Below, piece after piece: positions 1 through 9,782 of a stretch of DNA of 64,000 bases; positions within the stretch are counted from its first letter, which is position 1; every line of letters begins with the position of its first letter. Location: contig CM046340.1 of assembly GCA_025403435.1 (NCBI GenBank), positions 12,778,091-12,842,090 of the forward strand. The letters run 5' to 3'. The translations under genes and the position numbers were made by a program. Source of the stretch: Artocarpus heterophyllus (lineage: Eukaryota; Streptophyta; Magnoliopsida; Rosales; Moraceae). Below the pieces are notes generated by a model. The model saw only the letters and a program-made list of their open reading frames with translations. It was not told the origin of the DNA and did no database searches.

Positions 1-381
1 TAATATAACTTATAAAAAAACTTTGTTTCAGCCTGCATAATCTCTCAACTTCAATACTTAAAACTAAAATCCTCTGTAGAAAGATGAACATATTGCATTA
101 ACATGAAACAAGCAAAATAGCATAATTCATTCTCTGCATTATCCCCATTTCTATATTATTATGAAAAAATCGAAAGCAAGAGAAGAATCTTTTTAATTAA
201 TATTTAAGGATATTTAACAAGTTGCTTAATCTGTTAATGCTATAGCAAGTCATATAAACACCATATCATCAAATTTAATTAAAATAATATATTTATTACT
301 AATAATTAGATCAATAACTACTGGCGGAGACATAACCATTGAAAACTCATTATATATATATATATGTATGTATGTATGTAC

Positions 382-1242
382 CCCATGCGTTGTGCAGATT
401 TCCTTGGCTCTCTCCAACAGAGCCAGTGTGGCATTCTTTTCCCGTTCTTGAATAGAGGTCACTAATTCACAAGCTGCACATAAAAAATTTGCAAATTTGG
501 AAAACCGTACAGTTGTAAGCGATTGTGTCTTTGATGATCAAATTAATGATAGGATGTAACTTCTTTTTAAATGTGCCGTAACATTGTAATCTCAAATAAA
601 AAATTTTATCCGTTTTCTATCCTTACAAGTCGATTTTAAAGAGCAAGTTGTACCTAATAAGTTTGTAATAATTTGTATCAAAGAGTAAATCCACTAATGT
701 TATAGATTAGATTAATTAATGGCTTAATTTTAGGAGAAGTTGATAATTGGTACAAAGTAAATTGAGTTTATTTGTGTCAATTTTTAAATCAGACAATCTC
801 TTGCTTTTAGAAGATCTGATAGTCTTGTACAGCTTACTCAATTTTGTGATTATGATTATAATATCGATGATGCTCTTTACTAGTGAATTCTCTCGTTTTA
901 TAAGCATATTATAGAACTACTTTAAATCTTTCCGTTTTGTTCTTCCTTTTATTTTCCTTTTAATTTTTAATACAGATGACGTATAAATGCATATTGCACA
1001 GGTGAGTTCTATTTAATGATTTTGTAACAATATTTATATACCTGAGAGCTGAGGAATATAATCCATCACTAATCTACAAATGATGGCAAGTGATCCAACT
1101 AATGGCCAACTATACCGCTTTCCAATTTATTTATATTAAAATACACCATTTTGCACGCCAGTACTCTCTGATCGCAGTTTACAAAATCCAGCAGTGACGA
1201 TAATCACTAATACTACAGGTGTCAGGTATGTATGTGAGTGTG

Positions 1243-1279
<37 letters not shown>

Positions 1280-1500
1280 CGAGATGTGGAGGACGTACGA
1301 GCCGGAGCTGCAGCACCAAAAGGGGCAGCATAAGCAGGACTGAGATCAACGCTGGACTGAACGGCAAAAATGAAAAGTTGAGAACTAACGATGGTGTCGC
1401 GGAGCTTCTCGAGCGCCCAGGTGAGCGCGTAGTGGCTGTACTCGCTCTTATCTATCGCCACCATCACCTTCTTCTTCTTCTCCTTGTTTTCTTCCTCCAT
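382..1500 (-). CDS. Universal stress protein (UspA family), first two exons of a gene running off the left edge
   Basis: Universal stress proteins of plants are small soluble nucleotide-binding proteins linked to stress responses. Exon 1 is 1299-1500 and exon 2 is 382-473. The start is the ATG at 1500, followed by a Lys/Glu-rich tract and then VMVAIDKSEYSHYALTWALE, the usual first beta strand and helix of the UspA fold with its VAID nucleotide-site motif. Exon 1 ends at a GTACGT donor. Exon 2 follows a TGCAG acceptor and reads ELVTSIQEREKNATLALLER, the conserved helix of the family, then a GTACAT donor. The phases fit (one base carried over plus two). Intron 1 is 825 bp. No further exon is visible in bases 1-381, so the C-terminal half, including the expected G-2x-G-9x-G site, lies outside. 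I see the two exons directly; the family assignment is from motif knowledge. Confidence 0.85.
1242..1279. repeat. (TA)n(GA)n microsatellite in USP intron 1
   Basis: A run of TA followed by GA dinucleotides lies about 20 bases inside intron 1 from the exon 1 donor on the minus strand. Confidence 0.9.
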
Positions 1501-2594
1501 ACTTCTACATCAATTAACGCCTCTCTCTCTCTACAATTTCTTTTCTTAAAAGTTAAGCTGTTGAAAGCTCTCCTTTTCCTACTCCTTTTTCACAATGTCC
1601 TTTTGTAACTTTATGCTTCGAAATTCAATTCTCTCTATTTCTTCCAAGTCCAACTACACATTTTGCGGACATGGACGACAAGTCCTGATCAGGTGGTGCG
1701 TGGTCAAATCAATCGAGGTGGTGAAACACGTGCCACATCTTCAGTCATCGATTGATTAATGTTGAACGTGCTGGTCCCATGCATCATATACGTGGTTTCC
1801 TTTCATCTTTCTTTTTCCTTTAATTTTGATTACCTACTCCTGTCGCGATAGGATTTAACATTCGTCTCAATCATTTTTATGGTTTAAACTATTTTTTGGT
1901 TTAAATTTTTTAACAAAAAATACTGTAAAAAAAATAGTTAAAACCATAAAAAAAAGCTCAAACCGCGATGGTCAAACAGGCGCATACTGAGCGACCATGT
2001 CCTAAATCACAATCAAAGGCACGTATACAATAATGAACAATGCTAGAAGCACCCGTGGTGCTCCACACAGAAAGTAAGATCCATCCTTTTGAAAGAGTCT
2101 GTCTCAAATCGTGGCAAAAGTTCTACAATTTTTCTTCACTTTGCTTGTTTACCTTTATGTTCTTTTTTGTCAACCGAATTGGCCCACTAAAAGTCATAAA
2201 ATAACACCTGTAAAGTGGCAATAATTTTGTTCTCCTGTTCTCCTAATACGTGATTGATTTTTATCTATTTATTTATTTATTGCTGAATCACTTGAGTGAT
2301 GGACTGTTGCTGTTGGAACTTGGAAATTTGGCTCTGTTTCAATTCACCTGCGTTCTTTGCAAGAATATCTTGACCTGCCATAAATAAAATATTTGCAACC
2401 AACTAATTTTATCCAGTGAATCAAGTGTACTGCTTACCTTTAATTAGAAATATGAACCTTAAAGTAAACTGATTCAGATAATTCCATTTTTGCCCCCAAT
2501 ATAGAACAAATTACGTTTCGATCCCTTTCTTTCAAAACGTCCCACCTGCGGTCCTCGTTCGAGTAAGGTCCCTCCCCCGACCTATAATTCATTG
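1501..2594. other. Upstream flank of the USP gene, no gene seen
   Basis: This is presumed 5' UTR and promoter for the minus-strand USP gene. It is AT-rich with pyrimidine tracts, and no confident TATA box or ORF is seen. An inverted repeat sits inside it at 1874-1951. Confidence 0.5.
1874..1951. repeat. Inverted repeat, possible MITE core
   Basis: The left arm 1874-1897 (tttatggtttaaactatttt) pairs with the right arm 1927-1951 (aaaatagttaaaaccataaa) around a loop of about 30 bases. Possible outer arms near 1845 and 1965 share a GCGAT core, but no target duplication was found. Confidence 0.6.
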
Positions 2595-2599
2595 TAGTT
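2595..2599. repeat. Target site duplication, left copy (TAGTT)
   Basis: Five bases that match those after the other LTR (8619-8623), confirming the element ends. Confidence 0.8.
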
Positions 2600-4020
2600 T
2601 GTTGTAGAAAATCTACAAGTGCATGGAATCGTAGACAAGTAATAAAGAGTGAGTAAAATATCGTTCCCACGAGGATTGCGTTAATCTAGCTAAGTACCGA
2701 AATTGGTTAACCCTAAAATTATTTGAACAATCAAATATAAAATAGAAAAATAACAAAACAAAAAAATATAAATGAAAACCTAAATAATAAAATACTAGGG
2801 CATCTGATTTCACCTAAATTAATCCTATTCAAATTATTTAATTTAATCAACTGATGTTTACTCCTATGCCGATAACGAATTTCTCTTAGGTAGTCATTAA
2901 TCTTTCTCAAGCATTAATAATTTATCCTAGTTAGCAAATTTCCTACATCTTTATGGAAACTCTAAACTTACCAAGATTCATTAAGAACAAGAAATTCATA
3001 GTGTTACACAAGTCTCATAGATATCTTTATCCTATGATGATCTCATGGCATTCAATCATGATCTAATTTAGTTATCGCTTCTCAGCCTCAAATTAAATCA
3101 CAAATCATGAAAAAGGTGTGCAAACTTTTACAAGCATTAAAATCAGATTAAACATTTAGTATAAATAATGAATAAACATCGAATTGAATTAAATTAAATA
3201 AAAGTGAACATTCATAATCTGGCTACATCATAGCCCTAGAATAGAGAAAATTAGTTCCTAATGAAACTAAAAATCATTCTAAACAATCTCTTAAACATGA
3301 GGAGTAGAAGAAAAGAATTGTATGTTTGGATAGAGAGATGATTCCGTCTCTGGGTTGCACCGATCTTCTTCTCCAAAGTAGTGTATCCTCTCCTTTCTTT
3401 TCTGCAGTTTCTCTCTGTCAAAATTCGTATTCCAACCCTCTATAATGTTCTATTTATAGGCTAGGGTTTGAAAGGGTAATTTTGGAACAAAATTACACTA
3501 AAATTTGAATTGGGATAGCAATGACGCATAGGCTAGATTTTCTGGCGCCTAGGCTTCATTACGGCGCCTAGGCGCCATGATTGTAGTGCCTAGGCGCTAG
3601 ACTTGCCCGTGATCCTTTTCTGAACTGACGCCTAGGCGCCCTCTCTATGGCGCCTAGGCTTCAAAGTAGCGCCTAGGCGCCAGGATTGTAACGCCTAGGC
3701 GCTACTGCTGGTCGACCTGATGGCGCATAGGCGCCCAAATTATGGCGCCTAGGCGCTATGCTATCGGGTCTTTTTGCTTGAAAATTCATCTTCAAGAACG
3801 CCTAGGCGTCCAGAAGCTGGCGTTTAGGCTCCATTTTGTCCCCAAGTCCACTTGTGCTTATTTTCAGTCCGTTTTGTCCCGCACTTTGCTATCATGCATC
3901 TTTTTTCCTCAAAACCTACAAAAGAACATAGAACACTATCAAATTCTTATAAATTGCTCAAAACTAACAAAAATATTAAGTAAAAATTATCTAATTAATT
4001 AGGCTAAAACTAACTTATCA
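2600..4020 (-). repeat. 3' LTR of the Gypsy element
   Basis: Length 1421 bp, and collinear with 7220-8618. The 22-base length difference is explained by one extra palindrome unit near 3722-3745. The TATA-box copy is at 3451-3458. Confidence 0.88.
3521..3832. repeat. Cluster of about 12 GCGCCTAGGCGC-like palindromes in the 3' LTR
   Basis: Perfect and near-perfect copies of a 12-base palindrome, spaced about 15-60 bases apart, stand out as GC-rich islands in an AT-rich LTR. They lie in U3, upstream of the TATA box in element orientation. Confidence 0.85.
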
Positions 4021-4035
4021 AATACCCCCAAACTT
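4021..4035 (-). other. Polypurine tract of the Gypsy element
   Basis: On the minus strand it reads AAGTTTGGGGGTATT directly before the TG of the 3' LTR. Confidence 0.7.
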
Positions 4036-5818
4036 AAGATTTTGTTAGTCCTCGAGCAAAAGACAAAAACGAAAAACAAAGAACATGACAAAAGAACACG
4101 ACTGACACTAGCACCTGATATAGTTTGAGCATCAATTTAATTTTTCATCATACTTGGCCTCAAAGATTGCATAAAGTTTATGACTCAAAGGAAACTCTAA
4201 CCATTGCGATCATGAAAAAAAAAATCAATTTAAATCTCAAGTTTACCATACTCATAATTCCTTGAGTGTGTGTGTGTGATGCCTCTAGCACTTATGTACC
4301 TATACTTAGATTAGTTTATGTCAACAAGCTTATTTTGAAAGATCTCTAGATTAGTGAAATTTATGAACTCTATAGGCCTATTTTTCAAACCCACTTTCCA
4401 CTAATGTAGACTATCGCAACATCAAAGATCATTAGGACTTTATTCGGCTTGTAATGTATGGCTAAGGTAAAAAGGTGAGATAAAGGATATAATGTGGCTC
4501 AAAATTCACCCATAAACACACAATTTGTCTTAGGACCATATAAGAACATCATTTCTTCTTTTTAAGTACACCCCCAAACTTATGTTGCACTCCCTTTGTC
4601 ATTCACATTTATTTGATGTTTCTTTTTCTTTTTTTTATTTTTTTTATTTTTATTTTTTTCTTTTTCTTTTTTTTTCTTTCTTTTTTTTGTGTTTTTTTTT
4701 TACAATGAATAAACATGAATACACAATCCCTTGATAACAATACTCAAAACTCCATCTATGATTGAATGCTAGGAAAACATATTTTCTCGATAAGTTCTTC
4801 AAAACTCCACCGTGATTGAATGATAGGAAAACATATTTCCTAGATAAGTTTTTCAAAACTCCACCCATCCTCTCATAATGCCTACTACATTCAAATAATT
4901 TACTGGACAAACTATCATGCTTATGAGTGAGGGACTAAGTAGGATAAAATTATTCAAAGGCTAGGTTGATTATGTTGGTAACAAAGAAAATGGTTAATAA
5001 GGCTCAACGAGGTAACTAGTGATTAAATGATGTCAATGGTAGGCTTGAAAGGCTCAAACGGTCCAAAAATAGCCTAAATCATGTCCTTAATGATGTCTAG
5101 CCTAAGATTTCGCCTCGAGTGGTTATCAAATAGGTTCTAGCGTTCATTTGAGATAAAAAATATCACTTAATCAACATAAAAGTCCTCTAAGTGTAGAATA
5201 TTTAGGTGATCAAGGCGTGAGTGCTCAAAGTGCTCAAAGAATCACAGCATGACAAAAAAATCACAAGAAAAACAAGGATAGACCAACAATAATTATTATC
5301 CCCTAAAAGCCATATTCAATTTCAACCATCGTCTTATCATTGGCCTCCTATGATTTAAGTTAAACAGTGCTCAAATGACACAACTTTACTATCCTAATTA
5401 CTATCAAATGCAAAGAAAAAAAAAAAAAACATAAAGCAACACACCACCCCTAACTTGAACAATATATTGTCCTCAATGTAAAAAAGAAAACAAAAATAAG
5501 AAAGGAAAAAACACTCCCTAAACTGAAGGTTACGGCAGCCTATTCCTCCTCATCCTTATTCTCTTCATTATCTTCATTGAAAGCAGAGACTGTGGGAAAA
5601 TTGTCCAAGTTGATGCTCAGATGCATGGCCATGTGGTTCATCATCTGTGCCAGGTTGCCGATATAGTTTCAGTTTTTGATTTTTTTTTTAGCAAGCTGAG
5701 CACCTTGATGTCCCTCGATAACCTGGAATCACCACAAACAAGACTTACATCATGATTAAGTAGCAAAAAAGACTAAAACTAAAAGAAACAACTAATAAAC
5801 CAAATAATATTATGAAAA
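4036..5818 (-). other. Untranslated 3' internal region of the Gypsy element
   Basis: This is 1.8 kb between the gag relic and the polypurine tract. It holds a T-rich tract at 4618-4700 and about two imperfect copies of a 65-base repeat at 4745-4865 (AAAACTCCA and GGAAAACATATTT in each). No further coding sequence was recognised. Confidence 0.6.
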
Positions 5819-7085
5819 CTAAAATTGAAAAGGATAGAGAGCTTGGGTTGCCTCCCAAGAAGCGCTTGTTTTATAGTCATCAGCCTGACTCTCAAAGAAG
5901 TGCTTGTCAAAGAGTGGCTTTCGCCCATAGTTAGTGTCAAACGGCACCACATATGGGTCTTGGTTATAGATGCCCTCAAGCTTGGTAAGATTTAGAAGTG
6001 ATTCGTATGTTGCACCAACAACAAACGTCTTTAAATGATGTGCTTTTGATGGGAACTTCATTATTGGCTTAAGCTTGAACATGGTGAGATATGATGGTTG
6101 TAATGTCCATGGCCAACACAAATTAGTTGGTGATCTATATGTTGGAACCATTGATGAGCTCAAATCAACAGTCTTATGCGCTTCTATATCCTTCAACGAC
6201 CCTCGCGGCTTCTCCTCATATATGAATTCCTCTAATGACCCTTCTATTTGCTCTTCCCTTTCCTTTTGGCTATCCATTAGCATGCTTGTGATTTGGTCTT
6301 CATAAAAGTCAAAGTTTTGGATAGACTCCTCTTGGTTTAGCAAGTATATATCGTTGTTGATTGAGCAAGATCCCAACTCAGCAAATGGTTAAGCTAAGAC
6401 AACTTCAAAGGGTTCTTGTTCTTCATCTTGAGGTTCTATTTCCTCTAGAGGCTCAAATTTATGAGGTTTTGCACAATCATCATCAAACAAAACCACATCC
6501 TTTATCGTTTTATGGTCACCACAAGGTTTTGACGTAGTAATTTCCTCCTCTAGATGACTCTCTAAAATTGTGCTCTTTAAACGGATTTGTTCATCAAGAT
6601 ATCGCCTAGAGTTGGAGATTTCATGACTTCCCTCAAGAATGGCCTTTAGACGGTCTAAAGCAACTTCCAAAGCTGTCTTCTCTTCTTGATATTGGCTACA
6701 TGATTGTTCCATCATGTTGGGATGGATATTCCATGAAAGATTTTGGTGCCTCTCCCAGTAAGAATTATGCATTGAAGAATTCAAATGCCAATGATGATTA
6801 AAGGCTGCCATATCCTCCAATAAGTAGTAAGCTTCATCAACAGTTCTTGAAAAGAAAGAATGACTGTCAGAAATTGTGCCTTTTTCCACCCAATCTCTAG
6901 CTTCAAAATGCAATCCTTCAATAAAAATTTAGAGAAGTGCCCACTTTGGCAAGTTGTGATGTGGATACCACTCAAGCATATCTTTAAATCGCTCCCAAGC
7001 CTCATCAAATGGTTCCATATGTTGTTGGACAAAACTTACAAGGATATTTCGATGCAACATCATGAAGTTCATTGGGAAACAAATG
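5819..7085 (-). pseudogene. Broken gag frame of the Gypsy element
   Basis: A single minus-strand frame runs from about 7085 to 5819 and is interrupted by two in-frame TAA codons (6929-6931 and 6389-6391). The first part, around 7040-6940, reads PFDEAWERFKDML and then a histidine/leucine/proline stretch with KWALL, the core of the plant Retrotrans_gag domain. It continues after the first stop as IFIEGLHFEARDWVEKGT. The middle (6389-6700) is rich in Glu, Lys and Asp and looks like a helical linker. The last part (5819-6376) has no domain I recognise. No zinc knuckle, protease or polymerase motif follows. The two stops may be recent damage or typical of the family. Gag assignment is from motif knowledge. 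Confidence 0.65.
5838..5868 (-). other. Conserved non-coding motif after the gag frame
   Basis: On the minus strand this region reads as AAGCGCTTCTTGGGAGGCAA and onward. This stretch is familiar from the end of the coding part of many plant Gypsy elements. It overlaps the last codons of the frame. Confidence 0.45.
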
Positions 7086-7195
7086 ACTTAAAAGAAAAAA
7101 ATTAGAACAAATAAAAATGAAATAAAACAAAATAAAAAAAATTCAAAGTAATTCTAGAGCTAATTGGTATCAATATTAACTAAATTAAACAACAA

Positions 7196-7213
7196 TCCCT
7201 GGCAACGGCGCCA
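7196..7213 (-). other. Primer-binding site of the Gypsy element
   Basis: On the minus strand it reads TGGCGCCGTTGCCAGGGA, six bases after the 5' LTR end. It begins with the TGG expected opposite a tRNA 3' CCA, and this core is common in plant Gypsy elements. The exact tRNA was not assigned. Confidence 0.75.
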
Positions 7214-8070
7214 AAAACTTGTTGTGAAAAATCTGCAAGTGCACAGAATCGTAGACAAGTAATAAAGAGTGAGTAAAGTATCGTTCCCACGAAGATTGCG
7301 TTAATCTAGGTAAGTACCGAAATTGGTTAACCCTAAAATTATTTGAACAATCAAATATAAAATAGAAAAATAACAAAACAAAAAAATATAAATGAAAACC
7401 TAAATAATAAAATACTAGGGCATCCGATTTCACCTAAATTAATCATATTTAAATTATCTAATTTAATCAACTGATTTTTACTCTTATGTCGATAACGAAT
7501 TTCTCTTAGGTAGTCATTAATCTTTCTCAAGCATTAATAATTTATCCCAGTTAGCAAATTTCCTACATCTCTGTGGAAACTCTAAACTTACCAAGATTCA
7601 TTAAGAACAAGAAATTCATAGTGTTACACAAGTCTCATAGATATCTCTATCCTATGATGATCTCATGGCATTCAATCATGGTCTAATTTAGTTATCGCTT
7701 CTCAGCCTTAAATTAAATCACAAATCATGAAAAAGGTGCGCAAACTTTTACAAACATTAAAATCAGATTAAACACTCAGTATAGATAATGAATAAACATC
7801 GAATTGAATTAAATTAAATTAAAGTGAACATTCATAATCCGGCTACATCGTAACCCTAGAATAGAGAAAATTAGTTCCTAATGAAACTAAAAATCATTCT
7901 AAACAATCTCTTAGACATGAGGAGTAGAAGAAAAGAACTGTATGTTTGGATAGGAAGATGATTCCGTCTTCGGGTTGCACGGATCTTCTTCTCCAAAGTA
8001 GTGTATCTTCTCCTTTCTTTTCTACAATTTCTCTCTGTCAAAATTCGTGTTCCAACCCTCTATAATGTTC

Positions 8071-8078
8071 TATTTATA
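8071..8078 (-). promoter_or_regulatory. TATA box of the Gypsy 5' LTR
   Basis: On the minus strand the sequence reads CCTATAAATAGA. It is conserved in the other LTR and sits downstream of the palindrome cluster, as a U3 core promoter should. Confidence 0.55.
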
Positions 8079-8139
8079 GGCTACGGTTTGAAAGGGTAAT
8101 TTTGAAACGAAATTACATTGAAATTTGAACTGGGATCAT

Positions 8140-8430
8140 AATGGTGCCTAGGCTCGATTTTCTGGCGCCTAGGCTTCATTACAGAGCCTAGGCACCATGA
8201 TTGTAGCGCCTAGGCACTAGACTTGCCCGTGATCCTTTTCTGAACTGACGTCTAGGCGCCCCCTCCATGGCGCCTAGGCTTCAAAGTAGTGCCTAGGCAC
8301 CAGGATTGTAGTGCCTAGGCGCTACTGCTGGTCGACCTGATGGCGCCTAGACGCTATGCTCTCGGGTCTTTTTGCTTGAAAATTCATCTTCAAGAGCGCC
8401 TAGGTGCCCAGGAGTTGGCGTCTAGGCTCC
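8140..8430. repeat. Matching palindrome cluster in the 5' LTR
   Basis: Eleven copies in the same order as in the other LTR. Many carry CG to TG or CA changes, as expected from decay of methylated cytosine. Confidence 0.85.
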
Positions 8431-8618
8431 CTTTTGTCCCTAAGTCCACTTGTGCTTATTTTTGGTCCGTTTTGTCTTGCACTTTGCTACCATGTATCTT
8501 TTTTCCTCAAAACCTGCAAAAGAACATAGAACACTATCAAATTCTTATAAATTGCTGAAAACTAACAAAAATATTAAGTGAAAATCATCTAATTAATTAG
8601 CCTAAAACTAACTTATCA

Positions 8619-8623
8619 TAGTT
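8619..8623. repeat. Target site duplication, right copy (TAGTT)
   Basis: Five bases that match 2595-2599. Confidence 0.8.
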
Positions 8624-9782
8624 CTAACTAAAAAAGACACATGATGCACATGTGTTGGGTCAGGTTATTAATGGAGTATAGATTACTCCTAGTCCCAAAT
8701 TTTAAACCCGAGAGAAAATCGAGAAAAATAAATATTTTTTCAATAATGAACTCTTTAGGTTGCATGTCCAGCTAAAAGATCAGCCATCGAAGCTTGAGTT
8801 CTTGGAGAACAACCACAGGCCATCTTGAATTGGAAGAAATTCAAAGTGATTTCAATCTCATTCTTGATCCGAGTACATGTTAGTAGGGGAAAAAATACCC
8901 GGTCACAGATGTTTTGCACGTTCTAAAATCAAAAGCGCTTGATTCCATTATAGTTTTGTGGCAAATAAATGAATTTTGTACGTGAAACATCTGTTGGCTG
9001 GAGACGAAAACAAGGTGTGAGCAAGCGGCTGCAGCATGGTAAACCCCGCCCATGCGTGAGAGAAGATTGGATAGACAAGAGAAGCAAATTGCAATGCACG
9101 AGGCCGATGAGAAGAGTTTCTGAAATTCGTCCCACAAACAATTTGTGACTTGTGTCCATGCTTGTTGATTCATTATTGAACCTTCATTGTTTTCAAACCA
9201 CAATATTCTCTTCAATCTTTCTTCAAATTCGAATGTTGGCCACAGCCTCCAAGTTCAACTTTACCCTACAAACCTACGTTAGAAGTGTAGCCTCCAAGAC
9301 CCCAATTTTGGTTACAACATCAGTTAACCCAAGGGAAATTTGAAATAGATAAAACACTTTACTCTGCCTTATGAATTTACATTAAGCCTCCCGTTAAACG
9401 ACATATGTCAGTCACGTGTCTCGTTCCATCTTTTTTTTTTTTTTCAACAAATATTTCATGGGAGGGACATTACACGGATAATTTTATAGAAAACGGAATG
9501 CTTGTGAGATATTTTGAAAGTCAAGGACTAAAATGAGTTTTATTCTAGAGTTCAAGGCCCAAAAAGAGGAATAATTCTGATTTATTTCCACAAGCAACGA
9601 AACAGAAGAAACCGGATTTGCCATTTCCTAAATTTGACCTCGGAATAACAATGATAAAATTCCTTGTAATGTTGCTATGTTCCTGGAATAATGTCCCTCT
9701 TATCTTCATCTCCTAGGGCTAGTTAAAATCTATATCGTAGGCGTTACAAAAAAAATTCTGCCGAAGTTTGTGTTGCAACAAC
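8624..9782. other. Spacer between the Gypsy element and the thioesterase gene
   Basis: The longest open frame is a 111-codon minus-strand ORF (8880-9215), rich in Cys and Ser, that matches nothing I know; its standing as a gene is doubtful. The left part, around 8750-8870, also reads open on the minus strand for short stretches. The right part holds the presumed 3' UTR of the thioesterase gene. Confidence 0.4.

Larger units (their letters stand above)
2600..8618 (-). mobile_element. Non-autonomous Ty3/Gypsy LTR retrotransposon with gag only
   Basis: Two long direct repeats (2600-4020 and 7220-8618) begin TG, end CA and are flanked by the same 5 bases, TAGTT, at 2595-2599 and 8619-8623. Orientation is minus. 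The primer-binding site lies just left of the right-hand LTR (7196-7213), a polypurine tract lies just right of the left-hand LTR (4021-4035), and the gag-like frame reads on the minus strand. The internal part is only about 3.2 kb and shows no protease, integrase or reverse transcriptase motif. It therefore resembles the TR-GAG / LARD type of element, which would need enzymes from another element to move. The two LTRs differ by many substitutions and one 22-base indel, so the insertion is not recent. Confidence 0.88.
7220..8618 (-). repeat. 5' LTR of the Gypsy element
   Basis: This is the upstream LTR in element orientation, 1399 bp, reading TGATAAGTTAG at its start and ending ACAACA next to the primer-binding site. 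It carries a TATA box at 8071-8078 and, upstream of that, a cluster of CGCCTAGGCG-like palindromes (8140-8430). Confidence 0.88.

Noticed and set aside
1219..1608. Plus-strand ORF of 129 codons
   Set aside because: It is the antisense shadow of USP exon 1 plus microsatellite translation.
3521..3832. Palindrome array as a CRISPR array
   Set aside because: Plant LTR context, short palindromic units and irregular spacing; no CRISPR structure.
8880..9215. Minus-strand ORF of 111 codons as a gene
   Set aside because: No recognised domain, no splice or promoter support, Cys/Ser-rich composition; kept only as a remark in the spacer.
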